Shown here: positions 1-7,261 of the stretch, in pieces
Position numbering within the stretch: position 1 is the first letter of the stretch
How the letters are laid out: every line of letters begins with the position of its first letter
NCBI GenBank assembly: GCA_903930805.1
Contig: CAIYZZ010000480.1
Coordinates: 1-17,593 of the forward strand
Origin: an uncultured Rhodocyclaceae bacterium
GTDB taxonomy: Bacteria > Pseudomonadota > Gammaproteobacteria > Burkholderiales > Rhodocyclaceae
Length of the DNA: 17,593 bases
Direction of reading: 5' to 3'
The notes under the pieces: model-generated
The model's input: only the letters and a program-made list of their open reading frames with translations
Told to the model about the DNA's origin: nothing
The model's database searches: none
Position numbers and translations under genes: made by a program

Positions 1-1
1 C

Positions 2-367
2 GCTGCCATGCTGGCCGAGGCGCTGTGCAAGCTGGAAGGCTTCACCTACGCACCTTCGGATGCGGTGTATTGGCAGCACGGCCACTCCACCGAGCGCGAT
101 TTCGTCTATGTCACCACGGCCAGCCTGACCCATGAGCAGTTGCAGCAACTCTCCGACGAGGTGGGGCCGGATCGCACGCTGCTGGTGCTGTGCACCGCCT
201 TCCGCGCCAAGGCGGATGCCTACCCCAAGCTGACGGTGAAGAAGATTCCCAAGCAGGTGTTGTCGCGCTGCGAATGGGGGCACGACGATTACTCCTTGCA
301 GGTGGAAAACCTGCCCAAGGCGCCGCCCAAGCCAGGGCAGCAATCGCTGTTCGACGGGGAGGCGTGA
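2..367 (+). CDS. mod: Type III restriction-modification methyltransferase (Mod), C-terminal fragment
   Basis: The reading frame is open from the left edge of the window to a TGA at 365-367, giving about 121 residues of a gene whose start lies upstream. The piece holds none of the catalytic methyltransferase motifs. It is called as the Mod C-terminus from its texture (a segment ending in KPGQQSLFDGEA, typical of DNA adenine methyltransferase subunits) and from its place just before rhuM and a type III res gene on the same strand. Mod methylates adenine at an asymmetric site and provides target recognition for the Res nuclease. The downstream rhuM start is only 2 nt past the stop, and its ribosome binding site (GGGGAGG) lies inside the last codons, so co-transcription and coupling are likely. 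The Mod assignment rests mostly on context. Confidence 0.78.
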   Translation, partial: AAMLAEALCKLEGFTYAPSDAVYWQHGHSTERDFVYVTTASLTHEQLQQLSDEVGPDRTLLVLCTAFRAKADAYPKLTVKKIPKQVLSRCEWGHDDYSLQVENLPKAPPKPGQQSLFDGEA

Positions 368-369
368 GC

Positions 370-1425
370 ATGGCCAAGGGCAAGAAGCATGAAGTTTCCC
401 TCGTCCGCTCATCGGCGGCGGAATACCTGACCTTCGTGGCCGCGACAGGCAGCGGCGGTGTCGAGGCGATTTACGCCGATGAGAGCATCTGGTTGACCCA
501 GAAAATGATGGGGCAACTCTACGATGTTGAAACCCACACCATCAACTATCACCTGAAAAAAGTTTTTTTGGACAGTGAGTTGCAGGAAGAAGCAGTTATT
601 CGAAAATTTCGAATAACTGCCGCCGACGGTAAAAACTACGACACCCAACACTACAAGCTTCCCGCCATCATCGCCGTCGGCTACAAGGTCAACTCCGAAC
701 GCGCCGTGCAGTTTCGCAAGTGGGCCACCGGCATCATCGAGGAGTACACCATCAAAGCCTATGTGATGGATGATGAGCGGATTAAAAGCGGCGGCTCCAT
801 CCTGACGGAAAAATACTTCGAGGAACAACTCCAGCGCGTCCGCGAGATACGCCTGTCCGAGCGCAAGTTCTACCAGAAGATTACCGACATCTACGCAACG
901 GCCATCGACTACGACATCACCGCCCAGGCGACCAAGCGCTTTTTCGCCACCGTGCAGAACAAACTGCACTGGGCGATTCACGGTCAAACTGCGGCAGAAG
1001 TCATCTACCACCGCGCCGATGCGGCAAAAGAAAACATGGGGCTGACCACCTGGAAGGATGCACCGCGCGGGAAAATCCAGAAGTTCGATGTGGTGGTCGC
1101 CAAGAACTACCTCTCGGAAGCTGAAATGGCGCAGCTTTCCCGGTTGGTCAATGCCTATCTGGATGTTGCCGAGGACATGGCGCTGCGCAAAATGCCCATG
1201 ACCATGCAGGACTGGGAAACCCGCCTCAACCGCTTTATCGAAGCTACCGACCGCAGCATCCTTCAGGATGCCGGCAAAGTGACTGCCGAAATCGCCAAGG
1301 CGCACGCGGAAAGCGAGTTCGAGAAATACCGCATCGTGCAGGACCGGCTGTTCGAGAGCGATTTCGACCGGATGGTGAAGCAACTGGAGCAGGCCGGGAA
1401 GACGCCTGAAGGGGGCGCGCCATGA
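370..1425 (+). CDS. RhuM-family protein embedded in a type III RM operon
   Basis: This is a 351-residue protein of the virulence RhuM family. Recognisable family segments are WLTQKMMGQLYDV (about 40-55, helix-turn-helix-like), VIRKFRITAADGKNYDT (about 75-95) and AIIAVGYKVNSERAVQFRKW. The C-terminal half is charged and helical. The ATG at 370 is chosen because GGGGAGG lies 7 nt upstream; a longer open frame from 190 would overlap mod by about 180 nt. The stop TGA overlaps the res start (ATGA). The family was first named in Salmonella pathogenicity island 3 and its biochemical function is unknown. Co-translation with Mod and Res suggests a role tied to restriction, such as regulation or an accessory function, but that is inference. 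A local AT-rich patch (about 545-650) contains A6/T7 runs and a 29-bp palindrome unlike the rest of the gene. Confidence 0.9.
   Translation: MAKGKKHEVSLVRSSAAEYLTFVAATGSGGVEAIYADESIWLTQKMMGQLYDVETHTINYHLKKVFLDSELQEEAVIRKFRITAADGKNYDTQHYKLPAIIAVGYKVNSERAVQFRKWATGIIEEYTIKAYVMDDERIKSGGSILTEKYFEEQLQRVREIRLSERKFYQKITDIYATAIDYDITAQATKRFFATVQNKLHWAIHGQTAAEVIYHRADAAKENMGLTTWKDAPRGKIQKFDVVVAKNYLSEAEMAQLSRLVNAYLDVAEDMALRKMPMTMQDWETRLNRFIEATDRSILQDAGKVTAEIAKAHAESEFEKYRIVQDRLFESDFDRMVKQLEQAGKTPEGGAP
556..569 (+). repeat. A6-G-T7 homopolymer tract inside rhuM
   Basis: Six A, one G and seven T sit in a row within the codons for Lys-Lys-Val-Phe-Leu. Such runs are uncommon in this GC-rich gene, where synonymous codons could avoid them. 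Runs of this length can slip during replication, and a one-base change here would truncate RhuM near residue 65. Whether slippage happens cannot be seen from one sequence. Confidence 0.5.
592..620. repeat. 29-bp perfect palindrome inside rhuM (14-bp arms, 1-nt centre)
   Basis: The left arm GCAGTTATTCGAAA (592-605) and right arm TTTCGAATAACTGC (607-620) are exact reverse complements around a single A at 606. The sequence encodes the conserved segment AVIRKFRITA, so part of the symmetry may follow from the protein (Ile-Arg-Lys-Phe-Arg-Ile), but synonymous positions also agree over all 14 pairs. It could act as an intragenic operator, perhaps for RhuM itself, or as an mRNA cruciform. Function is unknown. 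Confidence 0.75.
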
Positions 1426-4109
1426 ACCGCCATGTGAATGCCATCGCCGGCCGATTGAGCCTGCGCCCGCCACAGCGCCGTTCGCTGGAAATCCTCGACC
1501 GCATTACCGAGATTGCCCCGCCGGGCAAGGGGGCGGATGTCGCGGCCATGCTGGAGGCGATCCGCGGCGAGTTCCCCTCGGTCACGGATTTCGAGCGCGA
1601 TTTTCCTTCGTTGTGTTTCGCGCTAGCCACCGGCGTGGGCAAGACACGGCTGATGGGGGCGTTCATCAGCTACCTGCACCTGGCGCACGGCATCGACAAC
1701 TTCTTCGTACTGGCGCCGAACCTGACTATCTACAACAAGCTGATCGCCGACTTCAGCGACCGCAACCATCCCAAGTATGTGTTCCGGGGCATTGCGGAAT
1801 TCGCCGTCGACGCGCCATCGATCATCACTGGCGACAACTACGACCAGCATGACCCGCGCAGCGGCACGCTGTTCGGCGGCGTGCGCATCAACATCTTCAA
1901 CATATCCAAGATCAATTCGGAAGTACGTGGCGGCAAGTCGCCGCGCATCAAGCGGCTGTCGGAATACATCGGCGAAAGCTACTTCGACTACCTGGCCGGC
2001 TTGCCGGACCTGGTAATGCTGATGGACGAATCGCATCGCTACCGTGCCAGCGCGGGCATTCGCGCCATCAACGAGTTGAAGCCGATCCTCGGGCTGGAGC
2101 TGACCGCCACGCCCTTTGTGGAGTCGGCGCGCGGTGCAGTGCCCTTCAAGAACGTGATTGTCGATTACCCGCTGGGGCAGGCGATGAAGGACGGCTTCGT
2201 CAAGGAGCCGGCGGTGGTGACGCGGAAAAACTTCAACCCGGCGGGTATGTCGGCGGAGGAAATCGAGCGCCTGAAACTGGAAGACGGCGTGCGCCTGCAC
2301 GAAAGCGTGAAGGTGGAGCTGGAAACCTACGCCCGCGAGAGCGACAATCCAATCGTCAAACCTTTCCTGCTGGTGATCGCCCGCGATACCACCCATGCCG
2401 GTCAGCTGACCGAGTTGATCAAGTCCGATAACTTCTTCGAGGGACGCTATCGGGAGAAGGTCATCCAGGTGGATTCGAGCAAGACCGGCGCGGAAGAAGA
2501 GGAAATGATCACGCGCCTGCTCAAGGTGGAACACACCGAAGAACCGACGGAGATCGTGATTCACGTCAACATGCTGAAGGAAGGCTGGGACGTGACCAAC
2601 CTCTATACCATCGTGCCGTTGCGGGCGGCCAATGCGCGCATCCTTATCGAGCAATCCATCGGCCGCGGTCTGCGCCTGCCCTATGGCAAGCGCACCGGTG
2701 TGTCGGCCGTGGATCGGTTGAACATCGTCGCCCACGACAAATTTCAGGAAATCATCACCGAGGCCAACCGACCGGAGTCGGCGATCCATTTGCAGACACT
2801 GGTGCTGGATGCGGATGCCCTCGGGCAGAAAACCACCACGGTGGTGTCGCAATCGCGGCTGGCGACCCAGCTGGGTTTGACGCCAGCTCATGCGACCAGC
2901 AGCACAACAGTAGCCGGGCAAGATCAGACACCCAGATTCGCCAAACCAGAAGAACAGAAAGTTGCGCAGATCACCTATGAGGTTATCCGCAAGCTGGAAA
3001 ACCAGCCACAGACCCTGCCCACGATCGAGTACCTGAAGAAGCCGGAAATCCAGGCCGCCATCGTCAAGGCGGTTGAGGAGCAGCATCAGTCGGCGCAGTT
3101 CGAACTCGAAGGTATGGGAGAAAAGGCGGATATTGCTGCCGTGGTGGCGCAGACGGTCGAACTGGTGACCCAGCAGACCATCGATATTCCGCGCATCCTG
3201 GTCGTGCCCAAGGGTGAAGTGAAATCGGGCTTCAAGCCTTTTACGCTCGATCTGGCCGCGCTGAAATATCCGGCAGTTTCGGACGAGCTTTGGATTCAGC
3301 ACTTGCGCACCAATCAACTCGAAGTGGTTTCGCTGGGACGTGGCGGTATCGAAGAGGCCCGGCTGGAAGACTATGTGGTCAGTGGCCTGGTCGATTTTGA
3401 CGATATTTCCTACGACGATCACGCCGACCTGCTCTACGATCTGGCTGCCCAAACGGTGCAACACTTCAAGGGCTATCTGTCTGAGGAGGATGCCCGCAAG
3501 GTGCTGCGCTGTTACCAACGCGACATCGCGCGCTTCATCCATGCCCAGATGCAGGCGCATTATTGGGTGGATGTTGCCGGCTACGAGGTGAAGGTCAGCA
3601 AGGGCTTTACCGAGTTGAAGCAAAGCGCCTATACCTACTCGGTACAGGAACCTCCGGCCAACTATCGGGTGGAACCGGCGGACAAGAGCAACATGGCGAA
3701 GTACCTGTTCGGCGGTTTCCAGAAATGCCTGTATCCGGTGCAGAAGTTCGATTCAGACTCGGAGCGCAAGCTTGCGGTGATTCTGGAACGCGATGCGCTC
3801 AAGTGGTTCAAGCCGGCCAAGGGCCAATTCCAGATTTATTACCAGCACGGCGCGGATCATCTGGAATACCAGCCGGACTTCATTGCCGAGACGACCGCCA
3901 CGATCTTCATGCTGGAACCAAAGAAGCGCACCGAACTTGAAGACTCGGTTGTCGTCGCCAAGAAGGAGGCCGCCATCAAATGGTGTGCAAATGCCTCGGA
4001 CCATGCAGCGAGCTACGGCGGCAAGCCGTGGCGCTATGTGCTGATTCCGCATGACGAGATTGTGGAAAACATGACCTTGGATGGGCTGGCGGCGCGATTT
4101 GGTTGCTGA
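1422..4109 (+). CDS. res: Type III restriction enzyme Res subunit (SF2 helicase and nuclease)
   Basis: At 895 residues this is of typical Res length. SF2 helicase motifs are in order: Walker A ATGVGKT (69-75), motif II DESH (202-205), motif III LTAT (227-230), and motif VI QSIGRGLR (411-418). The C-terminal PD-(D/E)xK nuclease is visible as QPDF (Asp819) followed by LEPKK (Glu832, Lys834), so both ATPase and nuclease active sites look intact. With Mod, Res cleaves unmethylated DNA bearing two head-to-head sites after ATP-dependent communication along the DNA. The ATG at 1422 overlaps the rhuM stop, and AGGGGG lies 6 nt upstream, so translation is probably coupled. The gene ends 27 nt before the end of the convergent small recombinase-like gene; I see no clear terminator between them. 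Confidence 0.95.
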   Translation: MNRHVNAIAGRLSLRPPQRRSLEILDRITEIAPPGKGADVAAMLEAIRGEFPSVTDFERDFPSLCFALATGVGKTRLMGAFISYLHLAHGIDNFFVLAPNLTIYNKLIADFSDRNHPKYVFRGIAEFAVDAPSIITGDNYDQHDPRSGTLFGGVRINIFNISKINSEVRGGKSPRIKRLSEYIGESYFDYLAGLPDLVMLMDESHRYRASAGIRAINELKPILGLELTATPFVESARGAVPFKNVIVDYPLGQAMKDGFVKEPAVVTRKNFNPAGMSAEEIERLKLEDGVRLHESVKVELETYARESDNPIVKPFLLVIARDTTHAGQLTELIKSDNFFEGRYREKVIQVDSSKTGAEEEEMITRLLKVEHTEEPTEIVIHVNMLKEGWDVTNLYTIVPLRAANARILIEQSIGRGLRLPYGKRTGVSAVDRLNIVAHDKFQEIITEANRPESAIHLQTLVLDADALGQKTTTVVSQSRLATQLGLTPAHATSSTTVAGQDQTPRFAKPEEQKVAQITYEVIRKLENQPQTLPTIEYLKKPEIQAAIVKAVEEQHQSAQFELEGMGEKADIAAVVAQTVELVTQQTIDIPRILVVPKGEVKSGFKPFTLDLAALKYPAVSDELWIQHLRTNQLEVVSLGRGGIEEARLEDYVVSGLVDFDDISYDDHADLLYDLAAQTVQHFKGYLSEEDARKVLRCYQRDIARFIHAQMQAHYWVDVAGYEVKVSKGFTELKQSAYTYSVQEPPANYRVEPADKSNMAKYLFGGFQKCLYPVQKFDSDSERKLAVILERDALKWFKPAKGQFQIYYQHGADHLEYQPDFIAETTATIFMLEPKKRTELEDSVVVAKKEAAIKWCANASDHAASYGGKPWRYVLIPHDEIVENMTLDGLAARFGC

Positions 4110-4136
4110 GGGCAAATGTCGGCGCTGGCGGGACGG

Positions 4137-4421
4137 CTATCTGGGTTTCGGCGGATCCTCCATCCGCCCCAGCCACTGCCACAACACCTTGATGGCCAGC
4201 CAGTAAGCGTAGGCCGTGGCCGGTGCCATGTCTCGGTGGGCCTTCCAGAACGCGATCACTTGCCGCTTGCCGATCTGCTCCAGACCGGTCACGCGGAAAT
4301 TCGCCTGCATCCAGTTGACCAGAATGACCAAGCGGTCGACCTGCTGGCGCCGGTTGGATTTTCCACCATGGGCGACATAGACATGCGCCCGACGCCTGAC
4401 CTGATCAGCCAAGGTAGGCAT
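4137..4421 (-). CDS. Small recombinase core-binding (SAM-like) domain protein
   Basis: This 94-residue basic, helical protein overlaps the last 17 nt of the upstream integrase in another frame. A ribosome binding site (GAGGT, 5 nt spacing) lies within the end of the integrase gene. The middle segment (LVILVNWMQANF, then TAYAYWLAIKVLWQWLG) resembles the N-terminal helical core-binding domain of tyrosine recombinases. There is no room for the catalytic Arg/His/Tyr domain. It may be a DNA-binding helper, directionality factor or accessory subunit of the neighbouring recombinase, or a remnant of a second recombinase. The tight overlap favours a joint function, but the role is inferred. Confidence 0.72.
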   Translation of the reverse strand: MPTLADQVRRRAHVYVAHGGKSNRRQQVDRLVILVNWMQANFRVTGLEQIGKRQVIAFWKAHRDMAPATAYAYWLAIKVLWQWLGRMEDPPKPR

Positions 4422-5349
4422 TGCTTACCTCACGCCGATTGTGGCCCAGCTCCAGGGCGATCTGATCCCGTGCCTTGTCATCGAGCTCTTTCGCCGCATC
4501 CAGTGAAATCCCCAACTGCTTCGACAGCCAGGTGTGATGTGCCCTGCCATGGTTAATCCCACTGGCCACCGGACAATCCACACCGACCAGATCGCGATAG
4601 CGCTGCTGCGCATAGGCATGGCGCTCACGATGAAAGCGAATGCCATGACGCACCGTCTGGCGATAGCACTCCTGCCGGAAATCATCGTAGAGCATGGTGC
4701 CGAAGATCAATGACCGGTCATCGCCCTGCGCCTCGACCGCCTGTTCCAGGGCAGCGAGTTGCTCATCCCGGACGATCGGCACGCGCCGCTTGCGCCCGCC
4801 CTTGGTGCCATCGGTCACGTTCAGCCAGCCAGTGTGGGCCTGTTGCCAGGCAGCCCGTGCATCGAGCTTGGCCGATTCCTCGAAGCGCAGGCCGAATGCC
4901 CGCTGCAATTCCAGCAGCAGAGCGATACGCGGATCAATGATGCCAAGCCATGTTTCATGTTCCTCGGCGGAAACCGCCAGATTGTCGATGGCCACGCCGA
5001 TGCGCTTGGGAATGCCGCAATCCCGTGTCGGTGAAACATGAAGCGATCTGTCGCCCCGGGCGATCTCCAGCACCCGGTTCACGGCGCTGACGTAATTCTG
5101 TGCCGTCGATTCTGCCAGCAGTTCCTCATCCACCTGGTCGGCCAGCCAGGTGCCATACGCCACGACGACATCCAGGCTAATGCGCTCCATGCGGCCGATC
5201 TCGTAGTGCTCGCGGGCAAAATCGACGAAGCGATTCCAGCGATCGGCCATGGTGTCGATGCTGGCGAACGAGCACATCCCGCGCTCCAGGGCGATCCTGC
5301 CCGCGGCCTTCATGTCGCGCGCGCCAAGATCAAAATTACGACTGCCCAT
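4405..5349 (-). CDS. Tyrosine recombinase / integrase
   Basis: From the ATG at 5349 the protein has 314 residues; GGAG 6 nt upstream of this start makes it better than the in-frame start at 5457. The N-terminal half (about 1-130) is a helical core-binding region. The catalytic residues of the family can be placed: Arg155 (FGLRFEES), possible Lys183 (GTKGGRK), His240-x-x-Arg243 (FHRERHAYAQ), His303 (LELGHNRREV) and Tyr312 (AYLG), close to the C-terminus as expected. The enzyme should break and rejoin DNA through a 3'-phosphotyrosine and probably integrates or excises the element carrying this island. It belongs to the integrase-domain group common in proteobacterial integrative elements. No att site could be identified with confidence. 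It forms an overlapping two-gene unit with the 94-aa gene. Confidence 0.9.
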   Translation of the reverse strand: MGSRNFDLGARDMKAAGRIALERGMCSFASIDTMADRWNRFVDFAREHYEIGRMERISLDVVVAYGTWLADQVDEELLAESTAQNYVSAVNRVLEIARGDRSLHVSPTRDCGIPKRIGVAIDNLAVSAEEHETWLGIIDPRIALLLELQRAFGLRFEESAKLDARAAWQQAHTGWLNVTDGTKGGRKRRVPIVRDEQLAALEQAVEAQGDDRSLIFGTMLYDDFRQECYRQTVRHGIRFHRERHAYAQQRYRDLVGVDCPVASGINHGRAHHTWLSKQLGISLDAAKELDDKARDQIALELGHNRREVSNAYLG

Positions 5350-6164
5350 ACAAGTCTCCTCAAGTGGTTGGGTGGAATGAAACGGGTACGACAGGCACAG
5401 CAATGGGGAGGCGAAACATCCGTCGAAGGAATTACCCTGGCCCACCGGCAAGACCAAAATCGAGTGGTGAGTGTTGGTTCACGCGCTGCGGGCGCGGACG
5501 CCGTGCAGGCAGGCCATGGGAGACCCCAGCCCTATGGGCCAGTGTCAAACTTCATCGATCGTCGTCGTCCTACGGGCTGCCGGTCGAGGCAGGCAGGCTC
5601 ACCAGATGTGAGCGAGCCGTGGGCCCATCCACGGTCGACGCCGCGATCATTTGCTGCATTTGCCGACTGTCACGCAATTTCACGCGCCGCCGGTAGTAAG
5701 GAAACCCGCACCAGCCATGGCTTCCGCTGCTTCTCTCTCTGCCCGTCTCTGTTTGGAAGGGCCACTTCAAAAACGCGCCAACTGCTGCGCGGGTGTGACA
5801 TGAATGCTGTTTATTTCGTTTCCCCAGCTAGGAAAGCCACATCAAGGCCGTGGCGAGCACCAACGTGAGCGCGATCGTAATGGTGGGGAACCCAGTTGCG
5901 TCACCGAAATGCGGCCAAAAAGGGTGCATTTCGGGAATGCGCGTCCATATGGCTATGGACGCCGAAGTCTGGAGTGTCACTGCAGATGTTCTGCAGTGAC
6001 CTTGGTATCGGCAACACGAGCCAGCAACCCTGCAGTGATTGTTGAGAGGTACTGCCGGGCTACTCATGCCGTGGTCTACCGTGCGCAGTTTCTTGCGGAC
6101 TACTGTAGAGTATCTGGCGAATCTGTCGCACAACCCCAAGCAAGATTCCGGTCCGCATCCCCGA
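5350..6164. other. Gene-poor segment upstream of the integrase
   Basis: No convincing gene was found in these 815 bp. Open frames exist on both strands but lack ribosome binding sites or recognisable protein texture. One minus-strand frame ending at 5828 finishes with a hydrophobic stretch (ITIALTLVLATALMWL) that could be the remnant of a membrane protein. The part next to 5349 must contain the integrase leader. The right part contains the inverted-repeat cluster at 5904-6000. Confidence 0.5.
5904..6000. repeat. Cluster of three strong inverted repeats
   Basis: Three perfect stem-forming repeats lie side by side. IR1 has arms CCGAAATGC (5904-5912) and GCATTTCGG (5926-5934) with a 13-nt loop. 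IR2 has arms GCGTCCATA (5941-5949) and TATGGACGC (5954-5962) with a 4-nt loop. IR3 has arms GTCACTGCAGA (5976-5986) and TCTGCAGTGAC (5990-6000) with a 3-nt loop. The word CTGCAGTGA of the last arm occurs again at 6030-6038. No T-run follows, so these are not ordinary terminators. A structured RNA, a transfer or single-strand origin, a recombination site or an insertion-element end are all possible. Confidence 0.75.
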
Positions 6165-6308
6165 TCATTTCCACTGGGTTCGGCGATAGCGCTTCCAATT
6201 GCGAATGTCACGAGCGCCGATGCTCAGGTCATCATTGGCGTTAACCAGATTGCGCTGATTGCGGCGGGCACGTGGCGGTACTTCTCCATCATCCGTAATT
6301 GCAACGGC
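6165..6308 (-). pseudogene. In-frame continuation after a TAG: probable tail of the upstream small protein
   Basis: Directly after the TAG at 6309-6311 the same frame stays open for 47 codons, to a TGA at 6165-6167. The translation looks like real protein: it runs through DDGEVPPRARRNQRN and ends with WKRYRRTQWK, an Arg/Lys/Trp-rich end resembling small proteins of integrative elements. There is no ATG, GTG or TTG start at its beginning; only an ATT at 6299 could serve. The simplest reading is that the TAG is a nonsense mutation that split a protein of about 181 residues. Stop-codon readthrough or a rare ATT start are alternatives. Confidence 0.55.
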
Positions 6309-6710
6309 CTAGCGGCGCTCGTTCAGCGTTTGGGGACGACGGAAGTAATGGCCACCACGCCAGCGAAACACTCCGGGAACGGGACCTTCCCCATTCCAGA
6401 ACCGGTACCGACGATAGATTGTCCAGCCGGTACGCCACGGTGACGGAGTGGCAAAGTCCTCTGCCGTGAGAATGTCCCCAAAGTCATCGCGCATGACATA
6501 GGGGTGGTCGATATAAACGGCGTGGCGCTCGAAAACCTTGCCGCCCAAATTCGACGTGTGCGAAAAGACTTTGAAATTGGGGCCAACGTTTTTCCGGATC
6601 CAGGACACGCCCAATTCGCGACGCGCCGACTGCTTCGATGGGAAAACGCGAACACTACCATCTCTGCCGAAAAGGGTGGCGGCAGTTTGATAAGCTGGAA
6701 TGACAACCAT
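6309..6710 (-). CDS. Hypothetical small mobile-element protein, probably truncated at its C-terminus
   Basis: This is a 133-residue protein with ATG at 6710 and a strong ribosome binding site (AAGGAGT, 5 nt before the start). I do not recognise a domain of known function. The C-terminal part (GPVPGVFRWRGGHYFRRPQ, then TLNERR) is rich in Gly, Arg and aromatic residues and resembles uncharacterised ORFs carried on proteobacterial integrative elements and plasmids. The sequence continues in frame beyond the TAG with a coding-like tail (6165-6308), so the annotated end may be a premature stop. Its ribosome binding site resembles that of the next gene upstream (6790-7011), from which it is 79 nt distant; the two may form an operon. 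Confidence 0.7.
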   Translation of the reverse strand: MVVIPAYQTAATLFGRDGSVRVFPSKQSARRELGVSWIRKNVGPNFKVFSHTSNLGGKVFERHAVYIDHPYVMRDDFGDILTAEDFATPSPWRTGWTIYRRYRFWNGEGPVPGVFRWRGGHYFRRPQTLNERR

Positions 6711-6789
6711 GACGACTCCTTCTAGGTAAGAAACCTAGAGGTCGTCGATTCGCACTCCCAAGATGCCTGAATACATGATCGCTATTTTC

Positions 6790-7011
6790 TCACGCTGCGT
6801 TGCTGCATGTTTCTGCTGAAGCCGAAGTCATGGCAGAAAGGCACTGGATGGTAATGCCTATGTGCCATGACTCCGGCGACTCTTTGACGGTCTTGACCAG
6901 TGATTGCCTGGCTTGCCGGCGTAGCGACTTGGCCGATTTCTCATGCGTGCCGGCCTTGCGGAACTTGGCGAGGGCCACGAAGGGATTTCGTGGCTTGATC
7001 TTGGGTTTCAT
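6790..7011 (-). CDS. Small basic hypothetical protein
   Basis: This is a 73-residue protein whose first 44 residues are strongly basic (KPRNPFVALAKFRKAGTHEK, then SAKSLRRQARQSL). That pattern recurs in short uncharacterised proteins on proteobacterial plasmids and integrative elements. The ATG at 7011 is chosen over an upstream in-frame start (7143) because AAAGGAGT lies 7 nt before it, nearly the same leader as the next gene. The last 30 residues (from about SPESWHIG) lose the basic character and may be a poorly conserved or frameshifted tail. Function unknown; the charge suggests nucleic acid binding, which is only a guess. Confidence 0.7.
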   Translation of the reverse strand: MKPKIKPRNPFVALAKFRKAGTHEKSAKSLRRQARQSLVKTVKESPESWHIGITIQCLSAMTSASAETCSNAA

Positions 7012-7060
7012 GTGAGTGACTCCTTTGAACGATTGTTGAACCAAAAAATTGAACCGGAAA

Positions 7061-7089
7061 AGTATGGGCGGCCAGTCAATCAAGGTCAA
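7061..7089 (-). promoter_or_regulatory. Candidate promoter for the 7011/6710 small-gene operon
   Basis: Reading on the minus strand, a -35 box TTGACC (7089-7084) is followed after 17 bp by a -10 box CATACT (7066-7061). This would start transcription about 45 nt before the ATG at 7011. Three direct copies of GTTCAA (minus strand; plus-strand TTGAAC at 7025, 7036 and 7049) lie in the predicted leader and might bind a regulator. Confidence 0.5.
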
Positions 7090-7157
7090 TCTCGTCATGG
7101 CAATGGCCTGCTGGTGCCGCCCATTTTGTGACACTTTCGCCACTTACGAAAAGTACG

Positions 7158-7211
7158 TCCCACAGGTAAAAACTGGCACCCATGAATCCACAGTTGTTAA
7201 GGGAGCATGTC
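7158..7211 (+). repeat. Left copy of a 54-bp degenerate direct repeat
   Basis: The segment shares its first 8 bases (TCCCACAG) and 25 of its last 27 bases (containing GTTGTTAAGG and ending AGCATGTC) with 11338-11391, with equal spacing in between and a diverged middle. It lies just past the 3' end of the 410-aa gene on the left side of the 7262-11324 cargo module. It may be an old duplication or an integration footprint. Confidence 0.65.
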
Positions 7212-7261
7212 TATCCAGAATAAGAAGTGAATTGCATCAAAATCCAGGTCTGACTGTGCCG

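Noticed and set aside
409..1473. 354-codon minus-strand frame
   Set aside because: It is a shadow of rhuM with no recognisable domain; rhuM has a strong ribosome binding site and family motifs.
1623..3623. 666-codon open frame on the minus strand
   Set aside because: It is antisense to res, whose helicase and nuclease motifs are clear. Its His/Leu/Arg-rich texture is typical of a shadow frame in GC-rich DNA.
4150..4168. Hairpin GGCGGAT/ATCCGCC as terminator between res and the recombinase pair
   Set aside because: It lies within the coding end of the 94-aa gene and has no T-run on either strand.
5038..5868. 276-codon plus-strand frame across the integrase start
   Set aside because: Its first part is antisense to the integrase and the rest has no protein-like features or ribosome binding site.
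5828..6211. 127-codon minus-strand frame ending in a hydrophobic helix
   Set aside because: It has no ribosome binding site, runs through the hairpin cluster, and only the last 30 residues look protein-like. At most it is a remnant.
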